A stretch of DNA of 35,676 nt from Candidatus Woesearchaeota archaeon (GTDB taxonomy: Archaea > Nanobdellota > Nanobdellia > Woesearchaeales > CALCXY01). The stretch is from positions 1 to 35,676 of the forward strand of contig CALCXY010000054.1 in NCBI GenBank assembly GCA_937906345.1, written 5' to 3'. Positions 29,973 to 35,676 of this stretch are shown in pieces. A program made the translations under genes and the position numbers. The number at the start of each line of letters is the position of its first letter. Position 1 is the stretch's first letter. Below the pieces are notes generated by a model that saw only the letters and a program-made list of their open reading frames with translations, was not told the DNA's origin and searched no databases.

Positions 29973-30371
29973 TTACTCAACCTTTTCTTCAGTTACATCA
30001 GCTGATTCTACTGGTTCAGGTTTTTCTTCTGGAGCTTCTGCAGGAGCGTCTGATGCAGGAGTATCAGTAGAAGCGTCTCCAGCGCCTTTCTCAACTTCCA
30101 TTTTACCAAACTTTCCTGCTGATAATTGGAGTTCTCCTTGAAACTCAGAACACCAACCATTGGTGATTTTAACTTTATCTCCTGGACTTACTTGTTCAAT
30201 TTCATCATTCCAGAGAGTTAAAGAAACAGTACCTGATTCATCCTTAACTTTAGCATTACAGACTCTGCCTGCTTTACCAAATTTATTAAATTCTCTCACA
30301 TCGCCCTTTTCTAGAACAGAAGCGGTTATATCACATTTTCCTTGATTTGCAGCTAAATCTTTAATTTGCAT
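29973..30371 (-). CDS. Single-stranded DNA-binding protein, OB-fold, RPA-like
   Basis: 132 aa. Residues 1-90 are one OB-fold: IKDLAANQGKCDITASVLEK opens it, followed by RVCNAKVKDESGTVSLTLW and the closing NGWCSEFQGELQLSAG strand, the pattern of archaeal RPA/SSB and human SOSS-B-like proteins. The last 40 residues are disordered and acidic (Glu/Ala/Pro-rich), a typical partner-binding tail of SSBs. The start is supported by a GGTGAT Shine-Dalgarno 4 nt upstream, and a TATA box (TTTATAAAT) is near 30405. It coats ssDNA during replication and repair. It stands upstream of the tRNA-Phe gene on the same strand. Confidence 0.88.
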   Translation of the reverse strand: MQIKDLAANQGKCDITASVLEKGDVREFNKFGKAGRVCNAKVKDESGTVSLTLWNDEIEQVSPGDKVKITNGWCSEFQGELQLSAGKFGKMEVEKGAGDASTDTPASDAPAEAPEEKPEPVESADVTEEKVE

Positions 30372-30403
30372 TTATATCACCTATAATCAGGTTGATTGAT
30401 GTT

Positions 30404-30413
30404 ATTTATAAAT
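30404..30413 (-). promoter_or_regulatory. TATA box of the ssDNA-binding protein gene
   Basis: Minus-strand ATTTATAAAT; predicted start near 30382, about 11 nt before the ATG, leaving room for the GGTGAT site. Confidence 0.5.
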
Positions 30414-30426
30414 TTATTGGTAGAAA

Positions 30427-31959
30427 TTATGATGTTTTTACGGGTTTTCCGGCTTTTTCAAATTTTATATCATTATATAACAAAGAAAAAAGTGTATCTG
30501 GAAGGTCTATGATTTTCACTCTTACCTGTTTTGTTGAATCTCTATCTCTAATAGTTACTGCTTTGTCAGTTTTTGAATCAAAATCAAAGGTAATACAATA
30601 TGGAATACCTAATTCATCTGCTCGAGCGTATCTTCTTCCTACAGAACCTGGTTTATCATACGTGCATGGGAATGATTTAATAAGATCATCAAATACTTTT
30701 CTAGCATCTTTATCAAGTTTATTTACTAATGGTAAAACAGCTGCTTTAACAGGAGCTAATTTTGGATGAAGTTTTAATACAATGTTTCCTCTTTTTTTAT
30801 CATCAGTATAAGCATCGAACATAAATACTAAGAAAGCTCTTCCAACACCTAAAGAAGGTTCACATACCACATTAGGTACAATTTTCTTTTTTTGCTCTTC
30901 ATCAAATAAAGTTAAATCTTGTTTTGAATGTTTCATATGTTGTTGTAGATCAAAATCAGTTCTATTAGCTAAGCCTTGGAGTTCTTTCCAACCAAAAGGA
31001 AATTGGTATTCTAAATCCCAAGTGTCTAGAGCGTAATGTGATTTTTCAGTTTGGACATGTTGTCTGATTCTAAAATTGTCTTTGTTGGCTCCGAGTGAGA
31101 TGAACCATTGATGTTCTAATGCTAGAAAGTAAGCGTGCCATGGTGTTTTGATAATTTTTTTGTCTAAACACTCTTTCATGGATAATTGCGCAGGTTTTTG
31201 TTTCTTTTTTTGCATTTCTTCAGAGTATACTAACACTTTATGTTTTAACATAGTAGAAAGGAATGGACATTCATCACTCTTCTCAGGATGTATAAAATAT
31301 TCAATTTCCATTTGTTCAAACTCTCTTGCTCTAAAGAGAAAATCCCTTGGTGAAATTTCATTTCTGAAAGCTTTTCCAATTTGTGCTATTCCAAAAGGCA
31401 ATTTTAATCTTGCATTTTCAGTAACAAGTTTAAAATTTGTAAAAATAACTTGAGCTGTTTCAGGTCTTAAAAATGTTTGAGAATCTTTAGATGCAACAGG
31501 ACCTACATTTGTTGAAAACATTAAATTAAAATGTGATACTTTTTCAAAATCATCTTTGCAACTTGGACATTTTAGATTGTTTTTATTGATTAAAGTGTTT
31601 ATTTCCTCAGGAGACATACCATCTGCAGGTATTTTTAGTTTATCTTCAATAAAATGATCTGCACGGATTTTTGTTTTACATTTTTTACAAGTTAGCATGA
31701 TATCTGCAAAGTTAGCTGCATGACCTGATGCTTCCCAGACTTTAGGATGTGTTATGATAGAACCATCTATTCCAACAATATCAGGTCTACTTGTAACATG
31801 ATATTTCCACCATTCTTGTTTAATATTGTTTTTTAGGTCTACACCATAAGGGCCATAATCAAAAAAACCTGCTATGGAGTTGTAGATTTCACTATTTTGA
31901 TACACAAAGCCTTTCTTTTTACAGAATGTTGCTAATGATTCTATTGATAAATTTGACAT
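30427..31959 (-). CDS. glyS: Glycyl-tRNA synthetase, alpha2 type
   Basis: 510 aa from the chosen start, normal for archaeal/eukaryotic-type GlyRS. The frame is open 18 codons further (to 32013), but MSNLSIESLATFCKKKGFV aligns with the family start and a TTAAATAT box lies 26 bp upstream of the ATG at 31959. Class II features: GFFDYGPYGV, the two zinc Cys pairs CKKC and CPSC (C91, C94, C131, C134), motif 2 IGKAFRNEISPRDFLFRARE and motif 3 PSLGVGRAFLVF. The C-terminal anticodon-binding domain spans about 400-510. It charges tRNA(Gly) with glycine. It is divergent from the alpha/beta hydrolase gene. Confidence 0.95.
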   Translation of the reverse strand: MSNLSIESLATFCKKKGFVYQNSEIYNSIAGFFDYGPYGVDLKNNIKQEWWKYHVTSRPDIVGIDGSIITHPKVWEASGHAANFADIMLTCKKCKTKIRADHFIEDKLKIPADGMSPEEINTLINKNNLKCPSCKDDFEKVSHFNLMFSTNVGPVASKDSQTFLRPETAQVIFTNFKLVTENARLKLPFGIAQIGKAFRNEISPRDFLFRAREFEQMEIEYFIHPEKSDECPFLSTMLKHKVLVYSEEMQKKKQKPAQLSMKECLDKKIIKTPWHAYFLALEHQWFISLGANKDNFRIRQHVQTEKSHYALDTWDLEYQFPFGWKELQGLANRTDFDLQQHMKHSKQDLTLFDEEQKKKIVPNVVCEPSLGVGRAFLVFMFDAYTDDKKRGNIVLKLHPKLAPVKAAVLPLVNKLDKDARKVFDDLIKSFPCTYDKPGSVGRRYARADELGIPYCITFDFDSKTDKAVTIRDRDSTKQVRVKIIDLPDTLFSLLYNDIKFEKAGKPVKTS

Positions 31960-31978
31960 GAGAAAACAACAATATTGA

Positions 31979-31989
31979 AGATATTTAAT
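31979..31989 (-). promoter_or_regulatory. TATA box for glyS
   Basis: Minus-strand AATTAAATATC, centred 26 bp before the ATG at 31959. It decides between the two possible starts. Confidence 0.55.
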
Positions 31990-32015
31990 TGTTTCTGTTT
32001 TAGTAATCATCATGA

Positions 32016-32023
32016 TTTATAAA
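32016..32023 (+). promoter_or_regulatory. TATA box for the alpha/beta hydrolase gene
   Basis: TTTATAAA, 27 bp before the second in-frame ATG (32046) and 21 bp before the first (32040), which favours the second. Confidence 0.5.
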
Positions 32024-32045
32024 GCCTTTTTCTTGGATTATGTAT

Positions 32046-32855
32046 ATGAAGGAATTTAATTCATTTGATGGTATTAATATTAGATATACCTATCAAAAAG
32101 GAAAAAGAGAGACATTAATTTTTTTACATGGATGGCCTCATAATCATACTGTTTGGAAAAAGCAATCTGCTTATTTTTTGAAAAAGGGTTATGGTGTTGT
32201 TTTAGTAGATTTAAGAGGACATGGATTATCAGATAAACCTATGAAAGGAAAGTATACATTTTCACATTTTTCTAAGGATATCCATGGATTAATTAAACAT
32301 GAACAGATTAGAGATGCAATTCTCATTGGGCATTCTTTTGGAGGAATGATGATATTAAAATATTTAGAGATGTTTCCTAAAAGTGTGCAAGGTGCTGTAT
32401 GTATTGGGACAACGTATGAGGATCCCTTAAGAGAAATTCCTATACTAAAACATTTACATCTTACTCCTCTTATGATTTGTCTTACTCATTTTTTTCTAAA
32501 ATTTTTAGAAATTGGGAAGGAACCAAAGAAAAGTATTGATTATAGTTCAATGAAAATAAGTAGTGATATCTATTATTGGATACAAGGAGTAAGAACTACG
32601 CCACTCGTTAGTGTATTGGCTTGTTTAAAAGAAATGTTAAGATTTGATCATTATTCTGTATTGCAAAAAATACATATTCCTGTTTTAATTTTGCAAGGGG
32701 AATATGATTTTAAAACTCCTCATAATTTAGCAAATATGATGTATAAGAAGATTAAGCAATCAAAATTAGTTATTATTAAAAAAGCAACACATGATATGAA
32801 TCTTCAAAATCCAGATGAAGTAAATGAGCAGATTTATAAGTTTTTAACAGGTTAA
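32046..32855 (+). CDS. Alpha/beta-hydrolase-fold protein
   Basis: 269 aa. The fold is clear: LIFLHGWPHNHTVW (oxyanion HG), VLVDLRGHGLSDKP, the nucleophile elbow IGHSFGGMM (S97), the acid in LQGEYDFKTP and the His in KKATHDMNLQNP. These are the marks of an esterase/epoxide-hydrolase-type family that hydrolyses ester or related bonds of small molecules; the substrate is unknown. There is no signal peptide, so it acts in the cytoplasm. The alternative start at 32040 adds only Met-Tyr. It is divergent from glyS. Confidence 0.9.
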   Translation: MKEFNSFDGINIRYTYQKGKRETLIFLHGWPHNHTVWKKQSAYFLKKGYGVVLVDLRGHGLSDKPMKGKYTFSHFSKDIHGLIKHEQIRDAILIGHSFGGMMILKYLEMFPKSVQGAVCIGTTYEDPLREIPILKHLHLTPLMICLTHFFLKFLEIGKEPKKSIDYSSMKISSDIYYWIQGVRTTPLVSVLACLKEMLRFDHYSVLQKIHIPVLILQGEYDFKTPHNLANMMYKKIKQSKLVIIKKATHDMNLQNPDEVNEQIYKFLTG

Positions 32856-32882
32856 TTGTAGTAATTACCATAACTACACCCA

Positions 32883-32890
32883 TTTATATA
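32883..32890 (+). promoter_or_regulatory. TATA box for swivel protein copy 4
   Basis: TTTATATA centred 26 bp before the ATG at 32913; leaderless. Confidence 0.6.
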
Positions 32891-32912
32891 CAAATTTAAC
32901 ATTCCCATACCT

Positions 32913-34418
32913 ATGAAATACATAAAAGGACATTTACAACAGCAAATAGGTAAATGGAAGAATAAACAATGGTATAGGCAAAGGTTTGATGGATGTCCTT
33001 ATTTTCTTCATATGATAGCAGAAGCTGAGATTGCATATCATAAAGATAGGAAGAAAAATGGTGCGTTTACAGTGCATTATAGCTATTTTCAGAATGGTAG
33101 AGGAGACTGGTATATTGCTATGGGGGATATTGAACAAGTTACAAAATATGTGATTGATCAGAGTAAGGGAAAATCTGATATTAGTAAAGAATATCTTAAA
33201 CTTTGGAAGAAAGATGAGAAAGCATTTTATGATTACTGTTATTCCATTGATGGTATTGATATTCCTGGTTTATCTGATGATGCGTTAATGGAATTACATA
33301 ATGATTTTATGGAGATTACTCTAAAGAGATTTAGCTCTAGCAGTTTAATTGATGGATTTGCATTAGGGACTGATGAGTTAATTGCAAATCAGATTCAAAA
33401 AGTATATGATAAAAGTGATTTGAAGAATACTTTAAAGTTTACAGAGGTATTTTCTACTCTTACTGCGCCAGTTGATATCTCTTTTATTAATGAAGCAGAG
33501 GTGGAGTTACTAAAAGTAGGAGTAAAAATTAAGGATTTGGATAGTGAGGAAGCTACTTTATTATTGGAAAAACATCAAAAAAACAATTATTGGATTCTTA
33601 ATAATTATGTAAGGTCAACTGTATTAGATGTTGCTTATTTTAAGAAAGAATTGAAAGCAATATTTGAATCTAAAATTGATATTCATCAGGAGATTAAAAA
33701 AATAGAAGAAACTCCTCAAGAAAATAAAAAGAAGAAACAAAAGCTTATGAAAAAACTTTCTTTGGATGAAGATTTAAAGAAACTTATTGTTATAAGTGAA
33801 GATTTTACTAAATGGCAGGATGATCGTAAGAGGGCAACGTATTGGGCAACTCATTATTTTAGTATTATATTAGCAGAGATTGCAAAACGAGTTGGAATTA
33901 CTTTAGGTGAGATTAAATTTATGAGTTGTAGAGAAGTGAGTAAGCTTTTTGAGGAAAAACCTGATCAAAAAGAATTGCAAGCTAGAATTAAAAATTGTAT
34001 GTATTTTTGGGATACTGCAGGATTGGAGGCGGTTTCTGGCAAAGAAGCTGAAAAGGTTAAAGAAGAAATCTTGGGAAGTTTGGACTTGAGTGATGTAGAT
34101 GATTTTAGAGGATTAACAGCATCACCTGGTAAGGCTACTGGAACAGTAAAAGTTCTGAAAAGTGCAACAGAAATTGATAAAATTGAGAAAGGAGATGTGC
34201 TAGTTGCTGTTATGACTAGGCCTGATTATATCCCTGCTATGAAGAAAGCAGCTGCTATTGTAACAGATGAGGGAGGAGTTACTTGCCACGCTGCTATTGT
34301 TTCTAGAGAGTTAGGGATTCCTTGTGTTATAGCAACTAAAATAGCTACTCAAGCATTGAAAGATGGGATGCAAGTAGAGGTTAATGCAGACCATGGGATA
34401 GTTAATATTAAGAGATGA
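32913..34418 (+). CDS. Phosphohistidine swivelling-domain protein without ATP-grasp domain, copy 4
   Basis: 501 aa. The C-terminal 110 residues are the PEP-utiliser mobile domain: FRGLTASPGKATGTVKVL, then TDEGGVTCHAAIVSRELGIP with the phosphorylatable His at 459. It is the copy closest to true PEP synthase in this domain. The N-terminal 380 residues are helical and charged, including a Lys-rich segment around 265-285. They contain no ATP-grasp, glycine-rich loop or TIM barrel that I can see. It has its own TATA box (leaderless). The next gene is a HAD-histidine-phosphatase fusion, repeating the swivel-phosphatase pairing seen at 5-10 kb. Confidence 0.78.
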   Translation: MKYIKGHLQQQIGKWKNKQWYRQRFDGCPYFLHMIAEAEIAYHKDRKKNGAFTVHYSYFQNGRGDWYIAMGDIEQVTKYVIDQSKGKSDISKEYLKLWKKDEKAFYDYCYSIDGIDIPGLSDDALMELHNDFMEITLKRFSSSSLIDGFALGTDELIANQIQKVYDKSDLKNTLKFTEVFSTLTAPVDISFINEAEVELLKVGVKIKDLDSEEATLLLEKHQKNNYWILNNYVRSTVLDVAYFKKELKAIFESKIDIHQEIKKIEETPQENKKKKQKLMKKLSLDEDLKKLIVISEDFTKWQDDRKRATYWATHYFSIILAEIAKRVGITLGEIKFMSCREVSKLFEEKPDQKELQARIKNCMYFWDTAGLEAVSGKEAEKVKEEILGSLDLSDVDDFRGLTASPGKATGTVKVLKSATEIDKIEKGDVLVAVMTRPDYIPAMKKAAAIVTDEGGVTCHAAIVSRELGIPCVIATKIATQALKDGMQVEVNADHGIVNIKR

Positions 34419-34442
34419 ATTTTTGTTTTTTTAGGTTTTTGA
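34419..34442 (+). terminator. T-rich terminator after swivel protein copy 4
   Basis: Runs of five, seven and five T follow the stop codon within 24 bases, as in archaeal U-rich terminators. The following 87 bp up to the TATA box at 34529 holds two similar segments (TTAATTTCAATATGG and TTAATTTCTATATTG) but no gene. Confidence 0.45.
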
Positions 34443-34528
34443 TTTAAAAAGGGGAATTAATTTCAATATGGAAAAGATAATTAATTTCTATATTGTAAAT
34501 AATATAAATCATTCGTGATTTCACAAGA

Positions 34529-34536
34529 TTTAAATA
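34529..34536 (+). promoter_or_regulatory. TATA box for the HAD-histidine-phosphatase gene
   Basis: TTTAAATA; predicted transcription start near 34559, leaving a leader of about 23 nt with a GGTGGG Shine-Dalgarno-like site 3-4 nt before the ATG at 34582. Confidence 0.5.
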
Positions 34537-34544
34537 GGAGTTCC

Positions 34545-34559
34545 TACTACTAAGTAGTA
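34545..34559. promoter_or_regulatory. 15-bp palindrome at the predicted transcription start
   Basis: TACTACT-A-AGTAGTA, perfect seven-base arms, lying between the TATA box and the expected +1. This is a classical archaeal repressor position. No regulator gene is next to it. The sequence is unrelated to the TTCTCC repeats of the other loci. Confidence 0.5.
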
Positions 34560-34581
34560 AGATTTAGTAATTGGTGGGAAT

Positions 34582-35676
34582 ATGATTGAAGGAAACAATG
34601 CTTTAAAATTAGAACAGCCACGAAGTTATGAATTAAATAGTGATAAATCTAATATTATTCCTTTTGATCGAGGATTACATTCTGAAAATCATTCTAAAAA
34701 TTATACTGTTATTAGTGATATGCATGGAACAACTCATCCTGCAAAAGATTATGATCGAGTAACATGGAATAGCCATGTAGAACATCCTAAAATTTATGAT
34801 AAAGTAGCTAAGGAATTAGGAACTGACTTAGAAGGATTATTAGATTATAAGAAAAAAGGCGATGCAGCTGATAAAGGAACACCTGACTTCGAAAAAATGG
34901 TTGAGGTTGGAGACAAATTAACTCTTGAATTATTAGAATCTGGAGTAACATATCCTATTTTTGAGGATGTATCTCCTGTTTTTAACAAATTAAAATCTGA
35001 TGGTATTGATATTCACATTTATTCTAGTGGTGGATTTGAAGCTTTACAGAAAAATTATGATAAATCTAAATTAAATGGAAAAACAAAAGAAGTGCATAGT
35101 GCACAAGATGTTGGTCCTAAATATGATGCTCAAACCTATATTGGAATTATGAATAAAATTGGAGCTGATCCTAACTTTACTGTGTATGTGGCTGATAACA
35201 AGAAAGAATGTGCAGCTGCAGCTCAAGCAGGAATTAAACATGTTTACTTTATTGACAGATCTGGAAAAGATCATGGAAAGAAAGAAGAGGGTTATAAGAT
35301 TATTAAAGAATATGGAGAAATAACTGAACACTTAAACGGACAAGAGAAAGTTAACTTTGTTGATTTTGCTGAATTTATAAAATCAGGGCATGGAACTAAA
35401 GAAGTAAAATTAGTTATGAGAAGGCATAGCCATAAAGGAAAAGGAAAGCAAGGCGATCAATTAACTGATGAAGGTCATAAATACTCAGAGGAAATTGGTA
35501 GAGAACAATTACCTGGAAAAGAGTATGAGATGGAAGGTATTAGTTCTCCAATGAATAGGACAAGGCAAACTTTGGAGAACTTGTTAAAAGGTGGAAAAAG
35601 GCAAGATGCTTCTAGAAGGACAGATGCACGATTAAAAGAATTACCTAATGATATTTCAGATTATATGAAGAAGCAA
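34582..35676 (+). CDS. HAD-like (enolase-phosphatase-type) and histidine-phosphatase fusion, runs off the right edge
   Basis: 365 codons are visible with no stop. Residues 40-225 are a HAD-like domain: motif I ISDMHGTTH (D46, with H48 at the second-Asp position, compare DIEGTT in enolase-phosphatase E1), motif II IYSSGG (S148/S149), motif III VGPKYDAQTY (K180), motif IV VADNKKE (D205). Residues 272 onward start a histidine-phosphatase domain: LVMRRHSHKG (R281, H282, an RHS variant of RHG), LTDEG and SSPMNRTRQT (R326). I know of no common protein with this order. It follows swivel protein copy 4, separated by a T-rich terminator and with its own promoter. The two domains could act on different steps of one phospho-relay; this is inference. 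Confidence 0.75.
   Translation, partial: MIEGNNALKLEQPRSYELNSDKSNIIPFDRGLHSENHSKNYTVISDMHGTTHPAKDYDRVTWNSHVEHPKIYDKVAKELGTDLEGLLDYKKKGDAADKGTPDFEKMVEVGDKLTLELLESGVTYPIFEDVSPVFNKLKSDGIDIHIYSSGGFEALQKNYDKSKLNGKTKEVHSAQDVGPKYDAQTYIGIMNKIGADPNFTVYVADNKKECAAAAQAGIKHVYFIDRSGKDHGKKEEGYKIIKEYGEITEHLNGQEKVNFVDFAEFIKSGHGTKEVKLVMRRHSHKGKGKQGDQLTDEGHKYSEEIGREQLPGKEYEMEGISSPMNRTRQTLENLLKGGKRQDASRRTDARLKELPNDISDYMKKQ

Noticed and set aside
30392-30769. Plus-strand open frame over the end of glyS
   Set aside because: It is antisense to the GlyRS anticodon-binding domain; no family features.
31960-32013. 18-residue extension of GlyRS
   Set aside because: The family starts with SNLSIESL-type sequence; the extension crosses the predicted TATA box at 31979.
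35071-35331. Minus-strand open frame inside the fusion gene
   Set aside because: It lies antisense to clear HAD motifs with no promoter and low-complexity hydrophobic composition, so it is a shadow frame.

Overview
The window looks like a piece of a DPANN-type archaeal chromosome, probably Woesearchaeota- or Pacearchaeota-like; the lineage is inferred, not proven. The reasons are: AT-rich DNA (about one third G+C by eye); archaeal TATA boxes about 26 bp upstream of start codons, so that most first genes of operons appear leaderless; TrmB-type regulators, HerA, Mre11, an RPA-like OB-fold protein and a FlaI/FlaJ-type secretion pair; a tRNA gene with bulge-helix-bulge introns; and bacterial-looking AspRS, GatCAB and TGT. 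Genes are densely packed on both strands and no gene-free stretch exceeds 300 bp.

1-10.7 kb is the most unusual region. A three-part unit recurs: a TrmB-like regulator, divergent from an operon carrying a phosphatase-fold protein (HAD-like or calcineurin-like) and a protein that ends in a PEP-synthase-type phosphohistidine swivelling domain but has no recognisable ATP-grasp domain. Locus A is receiver + HAD-like + a partial gene that may be the same kind of protein (1-1436) with TrmB at 1564. Locus B is a phosphoesterase + swivel protein (4676-6825) with TrmB at 4590. Locus C is HAD-like + swivel protein (8040-9828) with TrmB at 9921. A fourth unit, D, is at the right end: a swivel protein (32913) followed by a HAD-histidine-phosphatase fusion (34582 to the edge). 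An inverted repeat of the form TTCTCC-N6-GGAGRA sits between the divergent promoters at A and C, with a related but shorter one at B. HerA and Mre11-like genes lie between the units.

10.7-20.5 kb is translation and housekeeping: gatCAB, a small membrane protein, a glycosyltransferase, a bacterial-type AspRS with the non-discriminating signature, acylphosphatase, a PUA-less TGT followed by two adjacent perfect hairpins, a lipoprotein, and an operon of Trax-like nuclease, HD phosphohydrolase and metallo-beta-lactamase-fold hydrolase.

20.6-28.9 kb looks like a surface-filament or secretion locus: three related membrane proteins, two coiled-coil proteins with similar N-termini, a GNAT acetyltransferase, and an operon of ribbon-helix-helix regulator, secretion ATPase and TadC/FlaJ-like platform protein.

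28.9-35.7 kb holds a free-standing LAGLIDADG protein whose 3' end runs into a tRNA-Phe(GAA) gene on the opposite strand, an ssDNA-binding protein, GlyRS, an alpha/beta hydrolase and locus D. The tRNA-Phe gene carries two small introns (22 and 21 nt), both outside the canonical 37/38 site, separated by a 9-nt micro-exon; removing them gives a perfect cloverleaf.
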